Shown here piece after piece: positions 1 to 10,266 of a stretch of DNA of 64,000 bases. The number at the start of each line of letters is the position of its first letter. The stretch's first letter is position 1. The DNA comes from Bidens hawaiensis (taxonomy: Eukaryota > Streptophyta > Magnoliopsida > Asterales > Asteraceae). Where the stretch lies: contig JAIQDT010000027.1 of the NCBI GenBank assembly GCA_021521415.1, positions 3,867,001-3,931,000 of the forward strand, written 5' to 3'. Position numbers and translations under genes: made by a program. The notes under the pieces are model-generated. The model worked only from the letters and a program-made list of their open reading frames with translations, did not search any database and was not told where the DNA came from.

Positions 1-415
1 ATGGGTATGGGTCTTACCAAACCCAGATATTCTTTAAACGGGTTATAACATCTCATTAAATTAAAAATTATTCTCACCAATTTATTGATGTAAAAATCCT
101 ATAAAATAGGATATAATAAAAGTTAATATCTTATTTATTTTAAAAATGATATATATATTATTTAAATTAGAAAACCAATTTGATAGTAAAAAAATAAATA
201 AACGGGTCTTGGGTCTTATCAAACCATGCATAAGTATATTATTAACTTTCATAAATATTATTTATAATTAAAAAACCAATTTTATAGTAAAAAAATAAAC
301 GGGTCATGGGTCTCATCAAAACCATATAGCTTTTAAACCGGGTTATAATATCTCATTTATTTGTGAAACAATTTATTATCAAACCATAGGTATATTATTA
401 ACTCTCATACAATAA
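1..415. repeat. Direct repeats upstream of the acyltransferase gene
   Basis: A block resembling AACGGGTCTTGGGTCTTATC recurs near 8, 203 and 299, with a partial copy near 376. Each copy is flanked by similar AT-rich text (CCAATTTGATAGTAAAAAAA near 175 and CCAATTTTATAGTAAAAAAA near 275; ACGGGTTATAACATCTCATT near 39 and its variant near 340). Unit size is about 95-100 bp and the copies have diverged. This is a local tandem duplication or the remnant of a repeat. Whether it belongs to the promoter of the gene starting at 722 cannot be told from sequence. No ORF is seen. Confidence 0.6.
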
Positions 416-559
416 AAAAATTTAAATTCAAAAAATAAATAAATATTAGAACAAATAATATAAAACAACCCCATAATACGGGGGATAAAAACTAGTTAGT
501 GAATAAAGATGAATTAATGTTGTGTAAATATAAAAAACAAAAAAGTTGTAGATATAAAA

Positions 560-721
560 TTACGAAAGCGTGATAGTTGAGATCACGGTGAAGCCTTCTC
601 TGTGTGAGTTTTAAAGAATTGAATCTACCACCGCAATCCACCATCGATTCCCACTGTCACTATCCACCATCATATCATGTCTCTCTTATAATAAAATAAA
701 GAAAACCCATCAATCAAATCA
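560..721 (+). promoter_or_regulatory. Proximal promoter and 5' UTR of the LPEAT1-like gene
   Basis: The 160 bp before the ATG at 722 shift from AT-rich to a C/T-rich leader (CCACCGCAATCCACCATCG near 628). A TATA-like TATAATAAAATAAAG lies at about 687-701, which is very close to the ATG, so true transcription may start further upstream. Sequence just before the ATG (AATCAA|ATGG) has the A at -3 and G at +4 favoured in plants. The transcription start is inferred, not seen. Confidence 0.35.
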
Positions 722-3700
722 ATGGATTCAGAACTCCAAGATTTATCTTCATCTTCAAAACCCCAATCCAATTCGAATTCGGACAATGACCCACTCCTCC
801 TCAGCCCGACCACACCACCACCGGACATCGAAGAGCTTGAAAAGAAATACGCGGCCTACGTCCGACACGATGTGTACGGTACCATGGGACGCGGCCAGCT
901 GCCGTGGATGGAAAAGGTGCTGTTGGGTTTTGCTTTGTTTACGGTTTTACCCGTGCGGGTGGTTCTGGCCACTCTGGTGGTCGTGCTGTATTATATGATT
1001 TGTCGGGTGTGTACTCTGTTTACCGCCCCGAATCGGGAGGACGAGCAGGAGGATTATGCGCATTTGGGCGGCTGGAGGAGAACCGTTTTGTTTTGGTCCG
1101 GGAGGCTTCTGTCCAGGGTTATGCTTTTCGCATTCGGCTTTTATTGGATTTCGAATCAGGTACATCGCGGTTATCAGAAATCGTATATGAAAAATATGTG
1201 TGTGTAGTCTTTTTGTGTTTTACAAACGCATTCATTTTGTAAATGAATATCATTACCTTATGTTAATGTCATCTTAACTTAACTTTGAGAAGAACTTGTA
1301 TGATGGGGGTGATGGATTAATGATGTGTTTATTTTGCTATCAAATGGCCATATGGGTCGTTTGGTGATCATACGAGCCGTATGCTGGTTTTGACTCAGGA
1401 AGAAATCATAGATATGGTCACATACGGCCTTTGTTCGCCTTATCATTAAGCACATAGGATGTATGATGTGACGTATATGCATGTTTACACTTTTGGGGAT
1501 AGGCTATTGTATTGCAGCATCCTATTATAGTTACAATCTTTCTCTATTTACATTCAAAGTTCATGATTATGAGATATTAGCATGATGGTTTATGCTAATA
1601 AGCTTAAATGTCACATGTTTTGTAATTTGATTTTGATTATATTTGATCTTCAGGTTGATTGCAATGAGCAATCTGAAGAACTTGAAAGACCTGGAGTCAT
1701 AATATCAAATCATGTTTCACATATGGATATTTTGTACCATATGTCTTCATCATTTCCTAGTTTTGTTGCAAAGGTATGTTTAATTAATAAAATTTTTGAT
1801 TTGTTTTTATACCTGTTTGGATTATAACTTATAAGTGACTTATTTTCTTCTGTTTATCATTATTATTTATGAAGAGATCAGTGAGCAAGCTTCCTCTGGT
1901 TGGCCTTATAAGGTCTGTTTGAAATTTATACCACACATTCTTTTAGTTCATGTTATACTTTATTCTTTGGTTTATATAATTATTGTTATAATTTTTCAGC
2001 AAATGCCTGGGTTGTGTATATGTTCAACGCGAGTCTAAATCATCAAATTCAAAGGGTGTTTCAGGTATTTAATTTTATGTTACGTAACTAACTGCATTAT
2101 ATATTGACTGTATCAATTATCAAGAATTTAGGCAATTATGAAATATAGCTGATAAAGTTTATTATTTTTTTTTTGTTATTATTTGTTTTTTAAACCCTGA
2201 TAACTTCAATCAAATATTTCTTTAATTTAACTCTTTTTGTGTTTTTTACTTTGATAAATGCCAGCTGTTGTGAACGAGAGAATTCAGGAAGCTCACAAAA
2301 ACAAGTCTGCACCAATGATGATGCTCTTTCCAGGTATGAAATGTAGGGCTGTAAACTAGCCGATCAGCTTGGCTCATTTAACGAGGTAAAATGTTGAACT
2401 CGAGCTTGGCTCCTCAAAAGCTTTAGCCAGCTCGTGTATTTTTTTACAAAAAAATTAAGTGCTTGTAAGTTTGTATATTTCACACATTGATAAATATATA
2501 AAACTAGTATTGTAACTTACATTTAAGGCATAATTTATAAACTACGAAGTGTATAATTTATACATATTAAAATTTGGGTAAGAATATATATTTTTAGTTC
2601 AGGCTTTATATTTAAATGAGCCAAGCGAGAAAGTTTTAATCTTAAAAAGAGAATTTTCAGTATTGTTTTCTCTATAAAATGCTATAAAGCTTAAACTTAC
2701 AGTTTTATTTTAAAATTTCGGCTTTAAGTGACCCTGCAAGCGATCCTCGAGCCAAGCTGACCTTGGCTCAGGCTCGGCTACAAATGTGTCGATTTTGAGC
2801 AAGCTTTTCTACTCACTAGCTTTATGAACAGCCTTAATGAAATGCATTTTAGAAAAGAACAAATCAAAATAAACTCATGCAATAAAGATTTTTTGTACGG
2901 CTTTTAGCTGCAAAATGATTATTTTTGGTGCAGAATTATATATTTATTATACGTTTTTTTTTTGTTTTTTTTTATTTTGTATAGAAGGGACAACTACAAA
3001 TGGGGATTACTTACTTCCTTTTAAAACCGGTGCATTTTTGGCAAAAGCTCCTGTTCTTCCTGTTATTTTGAAATATCCGTATGAACGGTTTAGTCCCGCG
3101 TGGGAATCAATATCTGGGGTAAGTTTTTTTATTTTCATTTTTTCAAAAACATAGTTTTTCTAATATTTTCAAAAAGAAAAATGATTTTATTTTTGATTTT
3201 CAGGTGCGTCATGTGATTTTGCTGCTGTGTCAATTTGTAAATTATATGACGGTAACAAGGTTACCGGTTTATTATCCATCAGAAGAAGAGAAAGATAATC
3301 CAAAATTATATGCTGAGAATGTTAGGAGATTGATGGCTCGGGAGGTATGTGTATATTCTTCTTTTGACTTTTGAGGTCAAATCTTTGATATTTGAATTTA
3401 GTAATGATATAGATCTTTGGTGCTTGGGTTTTAGTTTTTTATTTATTTATTTTTATTTGCAAAAGTAGTGTGTTTTTTTTTAAAAGGAATTTGTAAAAAT
3501 GGTTTTTTTTTTTTTTCGTTTTGTTTTGTAATTCTAGTAAAAATTCAATCTCAATTATTCAATCATATAAGTTAGTTTATTAATAGATTGTAGTTTTTTT
3601 ATTAAAATCTAAAACACACAGTGGTGTTCAGTTTTTTTGTGATATAAATTCTTTTGAATACTATGTGGTATCCAAAATAAAGTATTATATGCTGATTATT

Positions 3701-4323
3701 TAATTATTGTGTTTTTAAACACAATAATAAATTTTTAATGTTTGGATGAATAGATCTTGACTCGTCCTGAATACGGCTTGTTTCGAGCTGTATTTTAATG
3801 CTCGACCTCAGCTCGTTTATAGTTGTTTTGAGTTAGAGCTTAGTTCGTTTCTCATTTAAAAATTATGTAATAGTTTTCTTATGTACATATACATATAATG
3901 ATTTGTATATAAATCATATCATAGCTTTATATACAAGTGTAATGTAATTGTTTATTTATTATATAAAAAAGTTCTTTATATTTTATAAAAATAGAGCTTG
4001 CTTAGGTTTGCGAGCCTAATATAGCTCAGTATGTGTAGCTCATACTCATGCTCGTTTGTTAAATAAACGAGCTCCATTTTTGGCTCGGGCTAGTTTAAGC
4101 TCGGCTGGATTTGAGCTTTTAGCGAACCTATCTCGAGTAGCTCACGAATGGCTCGGCTTGTTCACATTCTAACTTAGATCCAAACACTCGGCAAATGCAT
4201 TGCGACTAATAATTGTTATTGTTGGTTGTTCAGGGCAAGCTAATAATGACAGACATCGGTTTGGCTGAAAAACGAGTATACCATGCTGCTTTGAATGGTA
4301 GGTTGCGTCAGAAAGAAGATTGA
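722..4323 (+). CDS. LPEAT1: Lysophosphatidylethanolamine acyltransferase (LPEAT1-like), eight exons
   Basis: Exons: 722-1159, 1654-1773, 1875-1912, 2000-2064, 2265-2333, 2985-3118, 3204-3344, 4234-4323. Every intron is GT-AG and the frame closes to 364 residues plus TGA at 4321. Plant LPEAT1 is an ER acyltransferase that re-acylates lysophospholipids, mainly lysophosphatidylethanolamine, in the Lands cycle. The N-terminus (MDSELQDL), hydrophobic segments at about residues 67-101 and 129-143, the catalytic HX4D box NHVSHMD (His166-Asp171) and the FPEGTTTNG box (242-250) all match the PlsC/LPLAT family. Arabidopsis LPEAT1 is about 398 residues. The shorter length comes mainly from a shorter acidic linker after the second hydrophobic segment. 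No stop or frameshift is seen, so it is probably functional. Introns 5 and 7 carry MITE-like inserts. Identity is recognised by eye; LPEAT2 is unlikely because the C-terminal EF-hand extension is absent. Confidence 0.93.
2345..2836. mobile_element. MITE-like insert in LPEAT1 intron 5
   Basis: Intron 5 (2334-2984) is far longer than introns 2-4. It holds a segment starting TAGGGCTGTAAACTAGCC and ending TTATGAACAGCCTTA, whose ends are imperfect inverted repeats (GGCTGTAAAC against GGCTGTTCAT). Sub-terminal text is rich in GCTCG/CGAGC words, such as CTCGAGCTTGGCTC and CTCAGGCTCGGC. This is typical of short hAT-like non-autonomous elements in plants. No clear target duplication was found. Confidence 0.5.
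3745..4170. mobile_element. Second MITE-like insert, LPEAT1 intron 7
   Basis: Intron 7 (3345-4233) contains a block with CTCGTCCTGAATACGG at its left and AGCTCGGCTGGATTTGAGC, then CACGAATGGCTCGGCTTG, at its right. It shares the GAGCTCG-rich sub-terminal style of the intron 5 insert. The exact ends are not clear, so membership of the same family is inferred. Confidence 0.35.
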
Positions 4324-4870
4324 TAGGCTCCTAAAATGATAATTTAGTATCCGTTTGAAAACACAAAAGCAAACCATTGTTAAAGGATGTTTCGTGTGTG
4401 TAATGTTATCGCTCGTAGGAAAACGAAATGAAACCGAATAAAGTGTGTTGAGTATAAATGATGATTCTGGGATTTTTACCAGAAACCGATTAAGAGCATC
4501 TATGTGGTTGTTCATTAATCTGAAGCATCTTTTTTGTGTCTATGCAGGTTTGTTATGACAAGGGTAGATTGAGATACAACATATACAGATAGATACAGAT
4601 GCATTATCTGTAAATACAGTTGTTATATTTGTTTTTTTAAGGAAAAAAAAATCAATTATCTAAGTAGTGAAATTAAGAAAAAAGTGTAAAAGTGTGGGTC
4701 TGGTTAAATGACATGGAAGATGCAGAGATTTAGATCATTTGGTTGTTGCTGTTGAAGGTCCAAGGATTTAAATATAAAACATGTAATATGTTTTCTTGCC
4801 TACGAAATTCATTGAGTTGCAGTGTGTGTTCCTCAAAACAGGAAATGTTAAAAATGGTTTTATTATTAAT
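4324..4870 (+). other. Probable 3' UTR and downstream flank of LPEAT1
   Basis: Sequence after the TGA at 4321 has no coding signal. A TGCAG|GTTTG acceptor-like site lies at about 4543-4547, so a 3' UTR intron is possible. AT-rich text near 4765 (TTTAAATATAAAACATG) could serve polyadenylation. All of this is weak inference. Confidence 0.3.
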
Positions 4871-4892
4871 ATTATTATTATTATTATTATTT
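4858..4892. repeat. ATT microsatellite
   Basis: A run of (ATT)n about ten units long, with minor interruptions, just beyond the presumed 3' end of LPEAT1. Confidence 0.8.
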
Positions 4893-5074
4893 ACTTTGGG
4901 AAACTAAGATTAGAGACGTGTGTCGATGTTCAAATGATAACGAAAGAGAGTGCGTGCTAGAAAAAGGCCATAGTTCTAAACAACACACCTTGATTTAAAA
5001 ATGCTTGCATTAGGTGTGAAATTTTGGCGGATATAGATTATGTTTCAACAGTTGTGATTCAAAACATACTTCAA

Positions 5075-5468
5075 GGGTATGTTTGGCAAAACTAGCTGGT
5101 AGCTGTAGATGGAAGTTGCTAGCTGATGGCTGGAAGCTGGTAGCTTGTTAGATATATTTAGATGTTTGGCAGAGTAGCTGGAGCTTTTAATAAAATGTAT
5201 AAAATTACAAAAATGGGAATAACCATAAACAAATATAGTAAATGCATTTATTTTGGAAGGTTATTTCAGTAAATTAACATACTAAAAGCTTGTAGCTCTT
5301 TCTAAACGCTACTAGTAGAAGCTTTAACCTTTAAGCTTTTTCTTCTGACCTAAAAGCTTCAAGCTTCTTGAACCAAACAAGGCTTTTAATTGAGTAGGAG
5401 CTTTTTATTAAAAGTTTAAAACTTGTAGCTCCTAAAAGCTCCTAAAAGCTTCATGCCAAACATATCCC
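5075..5468. mobile_element. hAT-like MITE, 394 bp
   Basis: The left end GGGTATGTTTGGCA is matched in inverted form by the right end TGCCAAACATATCCC (one-base indel). Sub-terminal regions are rich in AGCTNNNAGCT and AAAAGCT words on both arms. No ORF. Length, terminal inverted repeats and AGCT-rich arms are those of non-autonomous hAT-type elements. An 8-bp TSD is not visible (TACTTCAA against AAATGTTG), so age or a different boundary must explain this. Confidence 0.65.
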
Positions 5469-5540
5469 AAATGTTGTGTAAAAGTAAGCGTAAAGTCAAC
5501 TGGTTGAAGTTCAATATTACAGTTGATGCTTATCATTGAT

Positions 5541-6888
5541 AGGGTTGTGTTATTTTATAAATGGAAACAAAAATTATAAGAATGAGAAGTTATAATTTGT
5601 TGTCATGTGTTAATTGGTGACTAAAGAAGGAAGGGTATAAAAGTAAAAACACATATTTTTTCTAATCACATGCAACTTACATGTCAATTCCTCCATCATT
5701 TTAAAACGTTTATAAATTTTTCGTTTATAATTTTGTTTGAAAAAATTCACCATAATAACAAGCGTTTTTATCTTTAATATGAGTATGACTTTGTTTTATA
5801 TAAAAAAATATGTCATTGTGTCTTTTTGTTTGTCATTGTGTCTTATAGCATTCTCAGTCAATCCATCAAATTATGTGAGATGAGTTTTTATAATTTGTGG
5901 AATAATTTAGGGTGTTATGGGTGAAGGGGAGAGAAAATGTTGTGATTTTTCTGTATATTTAAAAAGTTCATGCGGCACCGTATAAATTTTTTAATATATT
6001 TTGAAAGTAATGGTGAGTGAATGAGAGAGAAAATGTAATGATAATGATATAAAAAGTATCGATTGAATTGAGAATTAGAGGGAAAACATAGTGTGTTTTA
6101 ATGTAATTTTAAATTTGAAGGTTGGAGATTTAATGTGAATGCTCTTATGCACATCATTGTTTCTCTCTATTTTTTTATTGTGTTTTTATGCTTATCTTGT
6201 GTGTGTGTTTTTTTTTCTAAAAGTGATAAATCTAAAAATTGTAATGATGAAATATCAACTTTGTGTAATTCTAATATGGAAATTTAAAGATAAAATAGCA
6301 AAGTGTATCTAATACATAAAAATATAAAACACAATGGTTAATGCATATTACACAATAACATAAAACATAAAAATAAAACACAATGGTGAATACATATTAC
6401 ACAATGATCTGAAACGTAAAACACAATAATAATTACTTAATACACAATGGACTGAACATAATACATAATAAATGTAATACACAATAACTAAAACAAATGA
6501 TGAGTAGAAAGACACAATAACGAATAAGAGACAAAATGAAACGACTGAAAAACACAATGACCATAACCTATAACACAATGTAGAAAACTCAATTAAAAAT
6601 ACACAATGACAAACCAATAACACAATGTATAAAAAATCCACTATTTTTTTATATATTTATATTGTACTCGTATTAAAGATAAAAAACCGCTTGTTATTAT
6701 GGTGATTTTTTTTAAGAAACAATTGTCATGTTAACGTTTTAAAATGATAGGGGAATTAACATGTGCATTACATGTCCATCATTTTTTATTCTCAAATTAA
6801 TCACAACCATTCAAATCTAACATCAATAAACTAGATTACTTCTCACACTTCTCATTTTTTATTTAATTTATATTTTAACCCAACCCAT
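5541..6888. mobile_element. Long-terminal-inverted-repeat DNA element, about 1.35 kb
   Basis: The outer ends are AGGGTTGTGTTA (5541) and TAACCCAACCCA (6877-6888). A strongly conserved inner part pairs 5692-5790 with 6650-6755 in inverted orientation: TTTTAAAACGTT, AATTCACCATAATAACAAGC and TTTATCTTTAATATGAGTA on the left have their complements on the right. Arms are therefore 200 bp or more, as in Mutator-like or foldback elements. No transposase is present, so it is non-autonomous. No convincing TSD was found. Confidence 0.6.
6328..6640. repeat. ACACAATR degenerate repeat array
   Basis: About twelve copies of ACACAATG or ACACAATA at 20-40 bp spacing in the right arm of the long-inverted-repeat element. 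The left arm (near 5810-5850) has only two complementary CATTGTGT copies, so the array expanded on one arm. An apparent minus-strand reading frame over it is a product of this periodicity and is not called a gene. Confidence 0.65.
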
Positions 6889-7136
6889 TACATAGTTAGT
6901 CAATATGTAATAAGGTGATAAGATAGTAGGCAATTGTAATTCAATTTTGTTTATACAACTGCCTACACTAGCTCTTCTCATATGCTGATTAATATTCTTT
7001 AATTAAATTGAGATCGTACGTTTACAAAGGACTTATAATTTATAACTACTTCATAAACGTGCGAGCTCAATTCAATAAAAGATTTTTTATACCCGAAACA
7101 TGATTTTCTTTTGTAACATTAAAAACATCTAAATAA
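6889..7136. other. AT-rich spacer
   Basis: No ORF, repeat or RNA signal is recognised between the long-inverted-repeat element and the terminal codons of the RT-like pseudogene. Confidence 0.5.
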
Positions 7137-7161
7137 TTACAATGTGGTGGCATGTAAACGG
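7137..7161 (-). pseudogene. Last codons of the RT-like ORF, cut off by the gypsy insertion
   Basis: Read on the minus strand after joining across the gypsy element, 32889 onward ends in a frame that continues here as a few residues (RLHATTL) and a TAA at 7137-7139. The joined C-terminus (AQLVVRLHATTL) matches the usual ending AAQLVARLP-STT of this plant RT-like family as I remember it. The join is supported by the AACGG duplication flanking the gypsy element. Confidence 0.6.
7157..7161. repeat. TSD AACGG, left copy (gypsy element)
   Basis: AACGG precedes TGTAACATCC at 7162 and recurs at 32884-32888 directly after the far LTR. Confidence 0.9.
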
Positions 7162-7285
7162 TGTAACATCCCGTTTCTCTAGTTTCGATTAATAAATGAA
7201 AGAATGAGTTATTATGAGTCGGGCTAGTGTTGGGTTAAATGGATATGGGTTATGGACTTGGGTTATGAAGGAAAGAGGAAAATAC

Positions 7286-7303
7286 CATGGGCTTAAGCCC
7301 ATG
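7286..7303. promoter_or_regulatory. 18-bp perfect palindrome upstream of the LTR TATA box
   Basis: CATGGGCTTAAGCCCATG is a perfect dyad and contains TGGGCT on both strands, the plant site II (TGGGCY) core bound by TCP factors. TATATAAG follows about 10 bp downstream. The same palindrome is preserved in the 3' LTR at 15250-15267. Confidence 0.6.
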
Positions 7304-7615
7304 ATCCATAATTATATAAGTCATAATTACCCATTTAATCATTCACTTCACATATATTCCGTACACCACCAAAACACACACTTAAGCTATCTCCTAATTT
7401 TCTCTCCTTTCTCTAGCCGAACCAAGACAGAAAACCGATCCCGATCCAAGGTAATGATAGTATGATGTTGTATGAACTCTAACCTGCTAGGTTTAGTCAC
7501 AAAACGACGTGATTAAACTGTAAAAGTCACGAGATCCGGGTGGAATCGGGTATAAACCGAACCTAAGATGAGCTTAGGGGTCGCCCTAGCTCATATATGG
7601 ATCGAACGGGGCGAA

Positions 7616-8166
7616 TCAATCAATCAATCATGCCCAGTAAAATCCCACCGACAGCAAAACTATAAGTAGGGTCTGGGGAGGGTGGGATGTAGGCACACCG
7701 TACCTCTATCCAAAGGAATAAAGAGGTGGCTTCCAGAGAGACCCTCGGCTCTAAGTACATGTGTATGAAGCAAAATAAAGGAAATCAAAGTTTAACAGTT
7801 ATATAAAAACTACTACTAATTATAATAATATTAATAATAAGATCACAGTTTAACAGCTATATAAAAGCTAATAATAATTATAATAATAATAATAATATAT
7901 GTAAGGGAAATACCATTATGGTATGTGACCTAAATAAGTTAATTCTAAGCCCTAAGGTATTCATTTCTCTCTAAAAATCCTTAACTTTAATTCTACTTCT
8001 CCACGAATTCCTATCCTCAACCATGTCCTCGGAGAGGTTTAGGTCTATCAAATCAAGCCTAATCCTCTCATCCCAAGTCAATTTCGGTCGTCCTCTACCC
8101 CTCCTCCCCTCTATAGTAATTTTTTCTACGGATCTAACAGGATTCGTCGTCTGTCTTCTCTTTACA
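7616..8166 (-). mobile_element. 5'-truncated RTE-type LINE inside the gypsy 5' LTR
   Basis: This segment is absent from the 3' LTR and is bounded by a CGAA duplication (7612-7615 and 8167-8170). On the minus strand it starts in the ORF C-terminus, with GRGRPKLTWDERI and DRNSWRSRIK before a stop near 7972, matching the C-terminal tail of plant RTE reverse transcriptases. A 3' UTR follows with the familiar CCTCCCCAGACCC block and ends in a (GATT)n tail, as RTE elements do. Two copies of an AGTTTAACAG-TATATAAAA segment lie at 7788-7905. Insertion post-dates the gypsy insertion. Confidence 0.8.
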
Positions 8167-8794
8167 CGAAAAACGGTGGAAAACGAGTGAGATCTCGTTT
8201 TTCCGGCGAAATCGGGGTTTTCCGGCGACGACGGCGCCGGAAAAGTATACGAGGTAAGGGAATGTCAGAGAATGTTTCTGACATTCTCTGACCTAATCCT
8301 AGTTCGTTAACGGGGAAAGGGAGAACTAGCAAGTAATTCGTTAAGGAAAGATAACGAATTAGCTTCATTCGATAAGGTCCAATTCGTTATGATAACCAGT
8401 TCGTTATAAGGTCTTATTCGTTATGAGGACTGGTTCGTTATAAAGGTTCAGTTCGCTAAGAAGTTCAATTCGTTAACCAGACCAAAACGAATAAGGTCCA
8501 ATTCGTTATAAGGACCAATTCGCTATAAAAGGCCAATTCGTTAAGTAACGAATTAGCCAATTCGTTATGGAGGACAGAAGTAACGAATGAACCCCAATTC
8601 GTTAATAGCAATGTAATGACTTGAAGTTTAACAAAATGACAGAATGGTACCTGGATTTAGAAAAAGAATGATTTAATTACAAAGAAGCCCTTGAACTTTT
8701 AAGTTAGCAAATTAATTAATGATTCAAATCCTAATGGAAAATGTGTTAAGACAGTTAATGAAAATAAAAGCCCTTGGACTTTTAAGTTTAACAC

Positions 8795-8882
8795 CAGCCA
8801 GGGGCTCTGTCCCTTGGACCCTGCTAGGGGCTGCCGCCCCTAGAACTCCGCTTCCAGAGGCGCTGCCCCCGGACCCCGTTCA
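8795..8882. repeat. GC-rich LTR block with self-complementary words
   Basis: GC-rich text with GGGGCTGCCGCCCC and GGCGCTGCCCCC stands out from the AT-rich LTR and is kept in the 3' LTR at about 31793-31875. It could fold as hairpins in the transcript. Role unknown. Confidence 0.5.
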
Positions 8883-9297
8883 TTGTGGGTAATAATTAAA
8901 CTAGAAAGACGATATAGGTAGTGATAGTTAATTGATACGTGTAATTGTTATACAGTTAGTCGTGCACAACTAAGGAAAGGAATAACCATAAACGATGAAC
9001 GTAATCACGCTCAGGTGAGTTTCTTGCCCCATTCCTTGTTATGTTTTCGGGGCTGTATGCATACTCGATGTGATTAGTTAATACACTTATCCTAAGTGAT
9101 AAGTGTATGCCATATATGTTTTATGTGAAAGGTATGATTGACTACTTGTCGGTACATGAACGATCTTCGGATATTGCATGTACTGCCATATAAAGGTTTG
9201 ATGATAAAATTGTTGTATACGAAGAATGAATGATGCATGTATATATGAAACTTACAATTATGTATATAGAAAAGTATGGTATGATGGTATGGAAGAA

Positions 9298-9430
9298 AGG
9301 GTGACCGGACCCTAATAATATCTGAGGATGGAGGGTACCGAACCCTAATAATATCCGATGATGAAGGGAGACCGGACCCTAATAATATCCGAGGATAAAG
9401 GGTACCGGACCCTAATAATATCTGAGGTAT
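9298..9430. repeat. 34-bp tandem repeat in the gypsy 5' LTR, four units
   Basis: Units resemble AGGGTGACCGGACCCTAATA followed by ATATCTGAGGATGG. Four units are seen here and five in the 3' LTR (32294-32460), so copy number changed after or around insertion. Confidence 0.75.
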
Positions 9431-9855
9431 GTAGGGTGAAATTCCCTTTATAACGTATGGTTAGCTATAAATGTGTATGGACAAATGAAGTACAGGTTAT
9501 GTATATAATGCGTACCTTCGGGCACATATATGTGTATGTAAAGTAAGTTACGTGATTAACTAGAACTCACTCAGCGAAGCTGACTTTTAGTATGCACGCA
9601 GGTTAACAGATTGAGACAGCTGGTTTGAGATGGACACATGGCAGAATTGAAGAGGCTGGCATCCAAAGATTGTCATGATGTTTTGAATGTTATAATTTAT
9701 GTTATGTTTTAAAAGACAACTTATGGATATTTGTAACGAATGGTTGATGTTCTAAATTATTCCGCGAAAGTTTTAATTAACTCTGATATTTAGAACAACG
9801 TTTGTGAGTAAATCCAACGTCAAAAGTAGGGCACCGGTAACGGGGCCTTACAAGT

Positions 9856-9867
9856 TGGTATCAAAGC
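9856..9867 (+). other. Gypsy primer binding site (tRNA-iMet type)
   Basis: TGGTATCAAAGC lies 3 bp beyond the LTR end. It differs from the usual TGGTATCAGAGC by one base. Confidence 0.8.
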
Positions 9868-10266
9868 AAAGTTTGAGAGATTTAATCATCCTACATGCTT
9901 AGACTCGAACAGAGAATGAGATTTAAGTAAGAAAATAAAGAAGATGCCAGTTCAAGATAGCCATGTGTCAATCAATCAAGCTCGGTAACGGTAAAGTGTA
10001 TAGTTAAATAATGAATTTTAACGTTAGCTTAACTGCTAAAGAAAGGATATCTGTATGTAGGGATAGGATTTCTTGATTGTTTGATTGATTAACTGTTTAA
10101 GAGTAGAATTAGCAGAAATAGACTCATAAGGGGAAGTGTATAGGACACGGAAAGTATCGTGAACAGCTAATCACAGCTGGCCACTGTTATTACCTGTTAG
10201 CCTTACTATCCTTGTACTAAATAGTTCCGTGAGTGATGACGTTTGTGTTTTCCCTTCCAGAATACG
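9868..10266 (+). other. Gypsy untranslated leader
   Basis: Non-coding leader between PBS and gag. A CCCTTCCAG at 10252-10260 just before the gag ATG resembles a splice acceptor, but no donor is evident. Confidence 0.5.

Larger units (their letters stand above)
7162..9852 (+). repeat. Gypsy 5' LTR
   Basis: Begins TGTAACATCC, ends GGGGCCTTACA. Its 2691 bp include a 551-bp LINE insertion plus a 4-bp duplication, leaving about 2136 bp against about 2166 bp for the other LTR. It has a TATA box (about 7313-7320, TATATAAG), an 18-bp palindrome just upstream, an AATTCGTTA-rich block (about 8280-8610), a GC-rich block (about 8795-8882) and a 34-bp tandem repeat (9298-9430). Confidence 0.9.

Noticed and set aside
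5067..5476. 8-bp TSD for the hAT-like MITE
   Set aside because: Flanks TACTTCAA and AAATGTTG do not match, so no TSD is claimed.
6348..6641. A 97-codon minus-strand frame rich in Phe/Tyr/Val/Cys
   Set aside because: It lies on the ACACAATR repeat array; the composition follows the repeat, with no domain.
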